Source: Oceanobacillus polygoni (GTDB lineage Bacteria; Bacillota; Bacilli; Bacillales; Amphibacillaceae). From it: 64,000 bases of DNA. Under the pieces are notes generated by a model that ran no database searches, had not been told where the DNA came from, and saw only the letters and a program-made list of their open reading frames with translations. Below, piece by piece: positions 51,107 to 60,316 of this stretch; position 1 is the stretch's first letter; each line of letters begins with the position of its first letter. Both the position numbers and the translations under genes were made by a program. The stretch lies in the NCBI RefSeq assembly GCF_008304605.1, contig NZ_PIJY01000024.1, forward strand, positions 857 to 64,856. Reading direction: 5' to 3'.

Positions 51107-51595
51107 GTGTTTAAATATACCATTTGCTTCATTAGACGGGGCGATGAACTATTAATGCTAAATCGAGAAAAGTCTATCTGGATGGGCAGGTGGAACGGTG
51201 TAGGAGGAAAGGTTGAACCCGGAGAAACGCCAACGGAATGCATTTTGCGTGAGGTGAAAGAGGAAACGGGAATTTCCTTGTCATCGGTTCAGTATAAAGG
51301 GACGGTTACATGGGGAGATGAAAGCCAATACTCAGGTGGCATGTATGCATATGTTGCAGAGCTTCCTCCTGATTATGTTTATCAAACACCAGTCAAAACA
51401 GAAGAAGGAATATTGGATTGGAAAAAAATTGATTGGATTGTGCATCCCGATAATAGTGGTATAGCCAATCTGAACTATTATTTATTACAAATGTTAAATG
51501 AAAAAACCACACATGAATATCGGTTTATTTATCAAGGGGATGACGTCGTAGCGTGTAACGTTTTTCCGCTTGAAGAATATGTGCCAATAAGTTAA
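51107..51595 (+). CDS. Nudix hydrolase, 8-oxo-dGTPase-like
   Basis: The 162-residue product has the Nudix box GGKVEPGETPTECI followed by LREVKEETGISL (G-x5-E-x7-REUxEE). The N-terminus ICFIRRGDELLMLNREKSIW resembles MutT/YtkD. GTG at 51107 is 9 bases after GAAGGAG. It hydrolyses nucleoside diphosphate derivatives; the exact substrate is not fixed. Confidence 0.9.
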   Translation: MFKYTICFIRRGDELLMLNREKSIWMGRWNGVGGKVEPGETPTECILREVKEETGISLSSVQYKGTVTWGDESQYSGGMYAYVAELPPDYVYQTPVKTEEGILDWKKIDWIVHPDNSGIANLNYYLLQMLNEKTTHEYRFIYQGDDVVACNVFPLEEYVPIS

Positions 51596-51611
51596 GTAGA
51601 CGGAGGATTGT

Positions 51612-52448
51612 ATGTTAACAAAAGAACAATTACATGATATTAAAGGGCTTCAGCTTCTTTGTGAAGCGAATGATCAAATAACGTTAAAATTGAATTGGGA
51701 CATGCTGCAAAGTAGAGAGGCACAAGAGCAGAATGACTATTTTCTCTATGAGAATAAAGAGCTAATCGCATTTCTAGGATTGTATGAATTTGGGAGTAAG
51801 GCAGAGATATGTGGAATGGTTAAGCCGGATTATCGTAGAAAGGGTATATTTTCAAGTTTACTGGATGAAGCACTTGCAGTATGTAAAGCTCGGAAGTATA
51901 GAGAGGTTTTATTAAATGCACCTGCAGCATCTGCTACAGCAAAAGCGTTTTTAAAAACGATTCCATGTGAACATTCATCAACAGAATACCAGATGAAATG
52001 GTCGTTTATGGAACTTCCTGAAGAAAAGGATATTAGAATTAGGTCCTCTAAATCTGACAATGATTTAAAGGCGGAAATACAATTAGATATAAACTGCTTT
52101 GATTTTTTAGAGGATGAAGCAGTGGATTATAATAAAAAAATAAGAAAAGATGGGAAACAGCAATTTTTTATCATTGAACATGGAGAAAAGACGGTTGGTA
52201 AAATACGTGTTTCGCATGAGAAATCAGAAGCATGGATCTATGGCTTTGCTGTTTTTCCTGAATTTCAAGGAAAAGGAATTGGAAGAAGAGCTTTAAGACA
52301 GGTTATCTGGAAAGAACATAGAAATGGTTACGATGTGTTTCTGGATGTAGAAGCGAAAAATTCCAATGCGCTGAAATTATATGAATCCTGTGGCTTTCAA
52401 ACATTTCAAGCGCAGGATTATTATACGTATACAGATTCTAAAGGTTAG
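51612..52448 (+). CDS. Two-domain GNAT acetyltransferase
   Basis: The 278-residue product has two GNAT modules: an N-terminal one with AEICGMVKPDYRRKGIFSSL and a C-terminal one with FAVFPEFQGKGIGRRALRQV and the LDVEAKNSNALKLYESCGF motif. The ATG follows a CGGAGG site 17 bases after the Nudix stop, so they may be cotranscribed. The second module looks complete; the first is more diverged. Confidence 0.9.
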   Translation: MLTKEQLHDIKGLQLLCEANDQITLKLNWDMLQSREAQEQNDYFLYENKELIAFLGLYEFGSKAEICGMVKPDYRRKGIFSSLLDEALAVCKARKYREVLLNAPAASATAKAFLKTIPCEHSSTEYQMKWSFMELPEEKDIRIRSSKSDNDLKAEIQLDINCFDFLEDEAVDYNKKIRKDGKQQFFIIEHGEKTVGKIRVSHEKSEAWIYGFAVFPEFQGKGIGRRALRQVIWKEHRNGYDVFLDVEAKNSNALKLYESCGFQTFQAQDYYTYTDSKG

Positions 52449-52469
52449 AATAGTAGTTTATAGTTACAA

Positions 52470-52506
52470 AAAATGCTCCTTCCAGTTAAAGACCGGAAGG
52501 GGCATT
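52470..52506 (-). terminator. Terminator of the M20/DUF5058 operon
   Basis: On the minus strand atgccccttccgg ... ctggaaggagcat followed by TTTTTT; it may also serve the plus-strand GNAT gene. Confidence 0.8.
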
Positions 52507-52521
52507 GGTTATGATCCATGT

Positions 52522-53868
52522 TTAAATTCCTGCTTGATATTCTTTTCCATCACGGAGTCTCTCGAATGTTTCTTTTGCTTTGTCGAGGATATTGTCTTTA
52601 TTGATAAGCAAATCATAGGCGGAAAGTGCCATCGTACTTGCAGCTAAGTGCATTCCTTTATAGCCGATTTGCGTTCCAAATGAAGCAGTTGCCTGCCAAG
52701 AATGCAGCGCTGTTCCTACTGGTGCGCAAGTCGTAGTGACCATTCCAGTTGGTACAATCCAGCTGACATCACCGACATCAGTTGATCCAGGCAGCGACTC
52801 TCCTGCTTGATAAGCATTAAAATGAATCGAAGCTGGAAGCAATTCCTCGACAGGTTTTCCAGCGGTTGGTAAAGATGCTGCAAGGCTCTCTATAAATGCA
52901 TGCTCCTCTTGGACGTATGTAAGTGGAGTGCTTTCGAGCATGTTCTGATACATTAATTCGTTCAGTGGGTCATTTGGCAATGTATCATAAGCAAAAGCAA
53001 GGATTTCGGAATCAACTTCCGTTTCATTCATCAGGGCAGCACCTTTTGCAATGTTTTTTACTCTGTGTAAGATTCCTTCTACTTCTTCTTTGGAACTAGC
53101 TCTAAGAAAATACCAAACCGTTGCCGTCTCAGGTACAATATTGGGAGCTTGCCCCCCATCCGTAATGGTATAATGCATACGTGTACCGTCAGGAACATGT
53201 TCGCGTAGATAGTTAACGCCAATGTTCATTAATTCCACACTGTCCAGTGCACTTCTGCCAGCCTCAGGTGAAGCAGCAGCATGTGCGGGTTTTCCCTTAA
53301 AGTGAAACTTGATAGAAACCATCGACTGCATGCTTTTATGCATAACCGCATTGTTTGTCATAGGGTGCCAGGTTAATGCACAATCCAAATCATCAAAAAC
53401 ACCAGCTTTAGCCATATGTGTTTTACCAGATAGAACCTCTTCTGCTGGGCAGCCATAATAACGGATGGTGCCAGTAAGGTTATCTTTTTCCATTCGTTCT
53501 TTCAGCGCAATCACCGCTTCAACTCCTGCAGTTCCTAGTAAATTGTGACCACAACCATGTCCGGGGCCATTTGCAATAACTTCCTCTTTCTCTGGAGTTG
53601 CCTTTTGGGATAGGCCGGGAAGAGCATCAAATTCTCCAAGAATACCAATGATAGGCTTACCTTGTCCGTATTCAGCTACAAATGCTGTATCGATTCCATT
53701 AATCGATTGTGTAATGGAAAATCCTTCAGCTTGTAGGGCATTTCGTTGCAGTTCACTTGCATATTTCTCTTCATAGGCTGTTTGTGGATGGTCCCATATA
53801 TCTTGAGCCATGTCTGTATAAGTTTGTTTATGCTTCTCGATCCATTCCGTAATAGCTGCTTTACTCAT
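52522..53868 (-). CDS. M20-family amidohydrolase (AbgB/amidase-like)
   Basis: The 448-residue product has the M20 metal motifs: NGPGHGCGHNLLGTAG and CPAEEVLSGKTHMAKAG with the catalytic Glu, and FKGKPAHAAASPEAGRSAL from the dimerisation domain. Such enzymes remove amino acids from amides or peptides (p-aminobenzoyl-glutamate, N-acyl amino acids, indoleacetyl amides). Its start is 12 bases after the stop of a membrane gene in the same operon. ATG is preceded by AGGAGG. Confidence 0.92.
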   Translation of the reverse strand: MSKAAITEWIEKHKQTYTDMAQDIWDHPQTAYEEKYASELQRNALQAEGFSITQSINGIDTAFVAEYGQGKPIIGILGEFDALPGLSQKATPEKEEVIANGPGHGCGHNLLGTAGVEAVIALKERMEKDNLTGTIRYYGCPAEEVLSGKTHMAKAGVFDDLDCALTWHPMTNNAVMHKSMQSMVSIKFHFKGKPAHAAASPEAGRSALDSVELMNIGVNYLREHVPDGTRMHYTITDGGQAPNIVPETATVWYFLRASSKEEVEGILHRVKNIAKGAALMNETEVDSEILAFAYDTLPNDPLNELMYQNMLESTPLTYVQEEHAFIESLAASLPTAGKPVEELLPASIHFNAYQAGESLPGSTDVGDVSWIVPTGMVTTTCAPVGTALHSWQATASFGTQIGYKGMHLAASTMALSAYDLLINKDNILDKAKETFERLRDGKEYQAGI

Positions 53869-53880
53869 TTTTATTTCCTC

Positions 53881-54606
53881 CTATTGTTGTGTCTGTTTTT
53901 TTTCTTTATATTTCTCTAATTGTAGACAAATGAAGACTGTAAGGACGATGCATGATAGGCTCTTTAAGTAAATAGGCAGTGCGGTTAGATTTATTGTAAG
54001 CCCAATGATTAAGGCAATAACACCATAGATCGGTTTCTTTATAGCGAATTGTGCCAACACTGCACCGAATATTGCTGGTAAAATTAGCGGGAATATCCCT
54101 TCCAGATGTTCAGGGATGTTGGAAATGACGAAAGACCCGGCTAAAATAATGGGAATGAGTATCACCTTATTCACAAGTGATGCGGCACCAATTCCGAGCG
54201 TGGCTGTGAGCTCTCCTTTTTTTGTCCCTGGTTCTGCGCCAACAGCATGCTGAGCAGCAGCGGCAGAGGGAAGGCACATATTTCCAATATTACCCGTTAA
54301 GAAACTAATATAGGTTCCAGACACACCTAGAATAGGAAAATACATAACTGGTTCTAACACCCAAACGACAGCGATAACACCTGCGTAAGCTGCAAGTGCG
54401 TTTAAAATAACTGTCCACCCTGGATGGTAACCAAGACCGAATGAAAGATAAAGCGGGAGAAACAGTGTTAGCGCAATAACGGCCCATATGGTCAGCCGTC
54501 CCCAAAAATGTGCTTTGATATGATATGCGTCCATTGTCAGCGTGCTGGTATTCGTAGGTTGTTTGGTGTTTTCAGTATCGATATTACTTACTTGTTCAGC
54601 GTTCAT
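53881..54606 (-). CDS. Integral membrane protein, partner of the DUF5058 protein
   Basis: The 241-residue product has six or seven helices, with LTGNIGNMCLPSAAAAQHAV and GTKKGELTATLGIGAASLVNK as marked polar/helix breaks. A hydrophilic 30-residue N-terminus precedes the first helix. It lies between the DUF5058 gene and the M20 gene, 20 and 12 bases apart. I do not recognise a named family. It may form half of a two-part transporter for the M20 substrate. Confidence 0.75.
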   Translation of the reverse strand: MNAEQVSNIDTENTKQPTNTSTLTMDAYHIKAHFWGRLTIWAVIALTLFLPLYLSFGLGYHPGWTVILNALAAYAGVIAVVWVLEPVMYFPILGVSGTYISFLTGNIGNMCLPSAAAAQHAVGAEPGTKKGELTATLGIGAASLVNKVILIPIILAGSFVISNIPEHLEGIFPLILPAIFGAVLAQFAIKKPIYGVIALIIGLTINLTALPIYLKSLSCIVLTVFICLQLEKYKEKKQTQQ

Positions 54607-54626
54607 GGAATAGCCTCCTTATATGT

Positions 54627-55334
54627 TTAGATGAAAAAGTAGCCGAAGCATAAGCTAATTAGAATGGAAAGTCCAAGTGACCATTCACGCAACCAACTAA
54701 CCTGGAACCTTTCCGAGAGTTTCGTTGCGGTAATCATCGTAGTAGCGGCGACAACGGCTACTACGACAGGAGCCAATCCTCGTATTAATTCTGCACTGAC
54801 AAGATTACCGAAAGCAGCAACAATCGCAGCAGTTGCGACAACACCCATTATTTGCTTGCCTTTTTTTCCTTTGTTGATTTTCTTTTCCATATTATCGAGT
54901 GATTTGGTGAACAGGGCAGTAAATAAGAGCCAGCCCATCCCTCCAAGACATAAGGTCCAGACGATAGCTGTAATTACCATTTCATTGTAGCCTTCACCAC
55001 CGAGACTAGCTCCAGATGCTTCAGCAGCAAAGCTAGCTCCAACAGACTCGATTGGTGCAGAACCGATAACACCAATCCGAAGTAAGGTAAGTGGATTACC
55101 GAGAAAAGCAATTAACGAGATAGCTACGATAACAATTGCGATAGATGGTCCAATCGCTGCAATCGCTCCGGTCTTTAAAGCGCTACGAACTTCTTTTTTA
55201 CTCATTCCTACATCAATACTTGCCTTTGATGCAAGCTGAATGAATTTAACACTTTGAAAAATAACGATTCCAATGACTAGGGAAGCGATAACCCACATCA
55301 CACTACTATTTGCAATTTCCATTGATTGTTGCAT
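54627..55334 (-). CDS. DUF5058 membrane protein
   Basis: The 235-residue product has six or seven helices and matches the DUF5058 pattern as I remember it (SKASIDVGMSKKEVRSALKT, GAIAAIGPSIAIVIVAISLI, GNPLTLLRIGVIGSAPIES). It opens the minus-strand operon DUF5058, membrane partner, M20 amidohydrolase, with a GGGGAG site. It is divergent from the GAF/PucR regulator at 55498, which is therefore its probable activator. Confidence 0.75.
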   Translation of the reverse strand: MQQSMEIANSSVMWVIASLVIGIVIFQSVKFIQLASKASIDVGMSKKEVRSALKTGAIAAIGPSIAIVIVAISLIAFLGNPLTLLRIGVIGSAPIESVGASFAAEASGASLGGEGYNEMVITAIVWTLCLGGMGWLLFTALFTKSLDNMEKKINKGKKGKQIMGVVATAAIVAAFGNLVSAELIRGLAPVVVAVVAATTMITATKLSERFQVSWLREWSLGLSILISLCFGYFFI

Positions 55335-55497
55335 TTGCTTCTCCCCTTCCTTAAAAATAATATTTTTTCAGATAATTATATAGACTTTTCAAATAATTAT
55401 TTCTAGTATACACTGAGTAAGAATAGCGAACAATGTGTATTTATACAAATTTATCTATAGATTTATAGAAGATTCTACATTGCGGAGGAGGGGAACG

Positions 55498-57600
55498 ATG
55501 AATCTAGAAAAATATATTGCCCAGTATATGGAAGAGGAATTTGGTGAAAGCGGTTATCAAATTTGGAGTTATGATGCGACAGTGGGAAATGCCCGGTTGC
55601 TAGAAGATCGAGGAAGGAAAAAAGGTGACAATGTTCCAGAATGTAACCCAAGTATAGGATACTATTACATAAAGAAAGATGACGCTCATACGGATCTTCA
55701 TTTTTACTATTTGAAAAAACATGGGATTGTGCTACGCATTTTTAAACAGATCGAAACAGTGAGGGAATGCGTGATGGAGCATCTTTTTTACTGTTTGCAT
55801 TCTTTCGTGCTTGAAGAAAGGCTAAGCACGAAAGTCGAAGAGCAAAAAGTAATCATGGAGAGTATGCATTCTATTTCTTCCAGTCTTGATCTGGATCATG
55901 TATTAAAAACCATTATCCGTCATGCACTCAATGTAATTCCGGCAGCAGATGCGGGTTACTTGATGATTTATAACCCCCAAAAACAAAAACTAATACCGAA
56001 AGCGCCGGTTGGTTTTAATGATGCGATTTATCAATTTCAGACGAGGATTGGTGAATCGATTACAGGGAAAGTTTTTGAGGATGGTAAAAGTAGAATTTAC
56101 AACTCTTATGAAGAAATAATTGCAGCAATGCATGCACATCATGTATTACCGGAAATCTTCCAACAAATTCATCTGTCATCTGATGGTGTAGAAGGAGCAA
56201 TCTGTGTTCCAGTTTCGATTGATGCTAACCGCATTGGAGTGATGATTATCCACCAATGCAAGTTGAGGAAGCGACTTGATCAAGAAGATATGATGTTACT
56301 GGAAGGGTTTGCTACGCAGGCTGCGATTGCGATTCAAAATGCCCAATACTATACCGAAACAAAAGAACAACTGCAGCAAATTACCAATTTAAGTGCACAA
56401 TTGAAAGAGAGAAATGCGCAATTACAAAAAAGACAAGAAGTTCATGATACGCTCACGATGCTTTCCCTCAAAAACAAAGGAATTCATTTATTGGTTGATG
56501 GTATGCAAAACATGATGGATCGGAAAGTGATTTTTTTTAATGGGTTGGAAAATGACTTTTATTCGTCAAATGAAAATGAAGCGGCGTTTTTTAGTGTCTT
56601 TGAAATTAGGACGTTGTTTTCAGAGCGACGCATGGATTTTTACGCGTTTACTGAAAAAGAAGCGTGCTTTTATTTTTATCCGATATATAATGGAGAGATT
56701 TTTATAGGCTGTCTAATTATTCCGCTTGATAAGCCAATTTCTGAATTTGACCGGATTACGCTTGAACAAGGAAGTACGGTTCTAGCATTAGAATTGGTCA
56801 ACCGTCAGACTGCAACGAAAATTTATCACCGAAGAGTTTATGAACAGTTCCGTAAGTTACTCGCCTGTGAAGATAGAAATCTTTTGATTCAGTATGGAAA
56901 GGAAATGAATCTAGATATAAATGGCTATTGGATGGTTGCAGTATTGGAAATACCAAAAGAGAGAGTAGATCTTCAATATCTAGATATTCATGTGCATCAG
57001 TTAGCTTCTCGGATTAACAGCGAGATAGGGGATAGAGAAAAACTTGTATACGGTTTTTATAATAAAATAAGTTTACTTGTATCTCTGTCTAATGTGGAGG
57101 AAGTCAACGAAATAAAAACAAAGCTAGAAACGGTCCGTATTCATCAGCATGATAAGGGATCTGCAATCTTCCGCGGAGGATTAAGTAGTGTATACAAAGG
57201 GCTTGCTTTTATTAGTAAATGCTTTGATGAAGCAAATAAAACAATTTCTTATCTAGCGAGTCGCAGTAGTCTGGAAGTGATTCGGTATGAGGAAATTGGA
57301 TTAGATCGTCTATTCCTTAATCAGCCTTCTGGTGATATTGAGCAATTTATACAGGAAACTTTATCACCGCTTACAAAAGAGAACAGTCGGTATAAGGAAT
57401 TAGAGAAGACATTATTTACGTATGTGGAGGCGAATCGCTCACCTGGAAAAACAGCAAAATTGCTCCATATCCATATAAATACATTGTATCAGCGACTCCA
57501 AACTATTGAAGAATTGCTCTGTATAGATTTGAATGATAGTAAAGATATACTTAAAATCCAACTCGCATGTCATTTGAAACAGTCACAAATGGCTTTGTAA
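55498..57600 (+). CDS. GAF-domain transcriptional regulator with PucR-type C-terminal HTH
   Basis: The 700-residue product has an N-terminal region, a GAF domain (about 130-280; ISSSLDLDHVLKTIIRHALN, ADAGYLMIYNP, GAICVPV), a coiled coil (about 285-330), a CdaR/PucR-like middle domain and a C-terminal PucR HTH (about 640-695; PGKTAKLLHIHINTLYQRLQ). The ATG at 55498 has GGAGGAGGGG upstream. PucR-type proteins often activate degradation genes; here the divergent operon is the likely target, and the GAF domain may bind the substrate. Confidence 0.9.
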   Translation: MNLEKYIAQYMEEEFGESGYQIWSYDATVGNARLLEDRGRKKGDNVPECNPSIGYYYIKKDDAHTDLHFYYLKKHGIVLRIFKQIETVRECVMEHLFYCLHSFVLEERLSTKVEEQKVIMESMHSISSSLDLDHVLKTIIRHALNVIPAADAGYLMIYNPQKQKLIPKAPVGFNDAIYQFQTRIGESITGKVFEDGKSRIYNSYEEIIAAMHAHHVLPEIFQQIHLSSDGVEGAICVPVSIDANRIGVMIIHQCKLRKRLDQEDMMLLEGFATQAAIAIQNAQYYTETKEQLQQITNLSAQLKERNAQLQKRQEVHDTLTMLSLKNKGIHLLVDGMQNMMDRKVIFFNGLENDFYSSNENEAAFFSVFEIRTLFSERRMDFYAFTEKEACFYFYPIYNGEIFIGCLIIPLDKPISEFDRITLEQGSTVLALELVNRQTATKIYHRRVYEQFRKLLACEDRNLLIQYGKEMNLDINGYWMVAVLEIPKERVDLQYLDIHVHQLASRINSEIGDREKLVYGFYNKISLLVSLSNVEEVNEIKTKLETVRIHQHDKGSAIFRGGLSSVYKGLAFISKCFDEANKTISYLASRSSLEVIRYEEIGLDRLFLNQPSGDIEQFIQETLSPLTKENSRYKELEKTLFTYVEANRSPGKTAKLLHIHINTLYQRLQTIEELLCIDLNDSKDILKIQLACHLKQSQMAL

Positions 57601-57714
57601 AACGGATAATTAGTAGACGTATGTTACAGGGGAATTTGAAAATATTGTGTATATAATTATATAGAAGAATCTTATTTGGCTATGATTATAAGATGTTAAA
57701 TGGAGGAGACATGC

Positions 57715-58257
57715 ATGCAATTCCCACTATTAGAAACAGAGCGATTAAATTTAGTTGAAGTCGATCAGCGATATACAGATAGCTTTTTTCAAATTATGTC
57801 CAACCCTACTGTGACGAAATACTATGGAATGGATAGCTTGGAAAATCAACAACAGGCAAAAAACATTATTCATTCATTTAAAAGAACGTATGAAAGTAAC
57901 CGAGGAATTCGTTGGGGAATTGTTTTAAAAGAATCGGGCGAATTGATTGGAACACTTGGGTTAAATAATTTAAATAAACATAGCAAACGAGCTGAAATAG
58001 GATATGAACTAAACCCGGCTTTCTGGGGAAGGGGAATGACATCAGAAGCTGTACGTGAGGTATTAAAGTATTCCTTTGAAGAACTTGATTTATTTCGTAT
58101 GGGAGCAGTAACTTTTCCGGAAAATATAGCCTCGATAAACTTGCTGAAGAAACATGGATTTATTAAAGAGGGACGGCTAAGAGGTTACCTATATCAAGGG
58201 CAACAATCGCATGATGCCATTCTGTTTTCTTTGTTAAAAACAGAATGGCAACGGTAG
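57715..58257 (+). CDS. RimJ/RimL-type GNAT acetyltransferase
   Basis: The 180-residue product begins FPLLETERLNLVEVDQRY and has the Acetyltransf_3 pattern: AEIGYELNPAFWGRGMTSEA (motif A) and ENIASINLLKKHGFIKEG. RimJ/RimL-type proteins acetylate N-termini of proteins or antibiotics. GGAGGAG stands 6 bases before the ATG at 57715. It is a monocistron. Confidence 0.92.
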   Translation: MQFPLLETERLNLVEVDQRYTDSFFQIMSNPTVTKYYGMDSLENQQQAKNIIHSFKRTYESNRGIRWGIVLKESGELIGTLGLNNLNKHSKRAEIGYELNPAFWGRGMTSEAVREVLKYSFEELDLFRMGAVTFPENIASINLLKKHGFIKEGRLRGYLYQGQQSHDAILFSLLKTEWQR

Positions 58258-58509
58258 AAGAAAGAGAGGAATTGTGGTGGAGGATACTCAGAGATTGCAG
58301 CCAATTGCAGCTGGTTGGCTTATTAAGCTCTTTGTACATAATTTAGTATAAGAAAAATGGAGTTGAAATTTTTTTCTTTTAGTTTAAAGAAGAAAGCAGC
58401 CTTTTACTTGGTTGAAGTTGACGGTGCCGTAATGAAAAAGCTATGATGGAATTTAAATAGCTGTGACGAAAGAAGTGTTTGAACAGAAGATGACATAGGA
58501 GTTGGGTTG
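58258..58509. other. Intergenic region before the adenine deaminase
   Basis: The 252 bases have no convincing ORF. I looked for a purine riboswitch before ade (TATAAT-type junction with a conserved GATATGG) and did not see one. AGGAG at 58498-58502 is the ribosome site. Confidence 0.45.
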
Positions 58510-60252
58510 ATGAGCGATTCAGAAGCAATTACAAAAAGAATAGCAGTAGCTAGCAAAAGAACTCCTGCTGATGTTGTTCTTAAAAATGCTGAGATTTTAA
58601 ATGTCTTTACAGGAGAAATAATGGATGGAGATATAGCGGTTGTTGATGGCTATATTGCTGGAATCGGATCGTATGATGGAAAGGAAGAGATAGATGCTAC
58701 GGGGAAAACGGTCGTACCGGGATTTATTGATGGGCATGTTCATATCGAAAGTACGATGCTAACCCCACGGGAATTTTCAAAGCTTTCTCTTTTGCACGGT
58801 GTAACTACTGTTATTACGGATCCACATGAAATTGCCAATGTAGCCGGATCTGAAGGGATTCAGTTTCTTTTGGATGACGCTGAAGAACTGCCGATGGATA
58901 TTTTCATCAATTTGCCATCCAGTGTGCCAGCAACTTCGTTTGAAAACAATGGTGCTACCTTAGACGCGGAAGCATTACAACCTTTCTTGGCTCATCCGAA
59001 AGTTCTCGGGCTTGCTGAAGTCATGGATTTTTCTTCTGTGGCAAGTGGAGAAAAACAGATAGTCGATAAAATTGCGATGGTTCAAGCAAATGGTGGCGTT
59101 ATTGACGGTCATGCCGCCGGATTAGAAAGAGAAGATTTAAATATCTATATGGCAGCAGGAATTCGTACGGACCATGAAAGTGTAAGCAGTGAAGAAGGAA
59201 AAGCTCGTCTTGATTTGGGGATGTACCTTATGGTAAGAGAAGGTACGGTTGCCAAGGACTTAGATGCACTACTGCCAGTAATTACTGCACAAAATTCAAG
59301 AAGGTGTATGTTTGTAACAGACGATATTTTATTAGATGATTTCATGGAACAAGGAAGTATTAACCATATTGTTCGACTAGCAATAGAGAAGGGGCTAGAC
59401 CCAGCAATTGCGATTCAAATGGCAACCTTAAATGCTGCTGAATGCTTTGGTTTACGCCATCTTGGAGCAGTTGCACCAGGATATCAGGCTGATTTTCTGC
59501 TATTAGATGACTTACAATCGGTCTCCATTCATCAAGTATATAAGCGAGGCAGGTGTGTTGTCGATAAGGGAGAAATGAATAAAGCATTATTTCCGAAGTT
59601 ACAATCCATTCAAAGCCGGATTGCTTCGCTTCCGACATTTCATACAAAAAAGCTAACTGAAAATGATTTAGAACTTTCGCTAAAATCAACTGTTTGTCAT
59701 ATTATCGAAATTATACCGAACAGTATTGTGACGAAGCATGTAAAAGAAAGCGTACAGGTGGAAAATGGGTTGTTTGTTCCTTCAACAGAAACAGATCACC
59801 TGAAGATGGCTGTAATCGAAAGGCATAAGGGAACCGGAAATGTGGGAGTTGGAATAGTGAAAGGCTTTCGATTGAAAAGAGGAGCGATTGCTACTTCAGT
59901 GGCTCATGATTCGCATAACATCGTTGTTGTCGGAGTGTCTGATCAGGAGATGCTTCGAGCAGTCGATGAAATTTTAAAAACAAATGGTGGATTAGTAGTT
60001 GTAGATGGGGAAGAAGTGTTAGCTACTTTACCTTTACCTGTTGGGGGATTGATGTCGAACACTACGTATAAGGATACTTACAAAACGCTACAAAAAATGA
60101 ATGCTGCAACAAGCAAGTTAGGTGCAAGTGAATCCTTTAATTTGTTTTTAACCCTATCCTTCTTAACATTACCAGTAATACCGGAACTAAAGCTTACGGA
60201 CCAGGGATTATTCCATTTCTCTTCCTTTTCATTAATAGATACAGAAGTTTAA
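58510..60252 (+). CDS. ade: Adenine deaminase
   Basis: The 580-residue product is an AdeC-type amidohydrolase that converts adenine to hypoxanthine: FIDGHVHIESTML (metal ligands), ITDPHEIANV, DGHAAGLER and CMFVTDDILLDD, with the C-terminal GAIATSVAHDSHNIVVVG domain. ATG 58510 has AGGAG 7 bases upstream. The convergent MFS gene shares its terminator. Confidence 0.95.
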   Translation: MSDSEAITKRIAVASKRTPADVVLKNAEILNVFTGEIMDGDIAVVDGYIAGIGSYDGKEEIDATGKTVVPGFIDGHVHIESTMLTPREFSKLSLLHGVTTVITDPHEIANVAGSEGIQFLLDDAEELPMDIFINLPSSVPATSFENNGATLDAEALQPFLAHPKVLGLAEVMDFSSVASGEKQIVDKIAMVQANGGVIDGHAAGLEREDLNIYMAAGIRTDHESVSSEEGKARLDLGMYLMVREGTVAKDLDALLPVITAQNSRRCMFVTDDILLDDFMEQGSINHIVRLAIEKGLDPAIAIQMATLNAAECFGLRHLGAVAPGYQADFLLLDDLQSVSIHQVYKRGRCVVDKGEMNKALFPKLQSIQSRIASLPTFHTKKLTENDLELSLKSTVCHIIEIIPNSIVTKHVKESVQVENGLFVPSTETDHLKMAVIERHKGTGNVGVGIVKGFRLKRGAIATSVAHDSHNIVVVGVSDQEMLRAVDEILKTNGGLVVVDGEEVLATLPLPVGGLMSNTTYKDTYKTLQKMNAATSKLGASESFNLFLTLSFLTLPVIPELKLTDQGLFHFSSFSLIDTEV

Positions 60253-60258
60253 TGCATA

Positions 60259-60300
60259 AAAAATCCCTTGAAATGGTCAATCAACTTTCAAGGGATTTAT
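60259..60300. terminator. Bidirectional terminator between ade and the MFS pump
   Basis: aaaatcccttgaaa ... tttcaagggattta: perfect stem with A and T tracts on both sides. Confidence 0.88.
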
Positions 60301-60316
60301 CTGTTGTATCGGTTTG

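Noticed and set aside
58258-58509. Purine riboswitch before the adenine deaminase
   Set aside because: I looked for the three-way junction motifs of the purine aptamer and found none.
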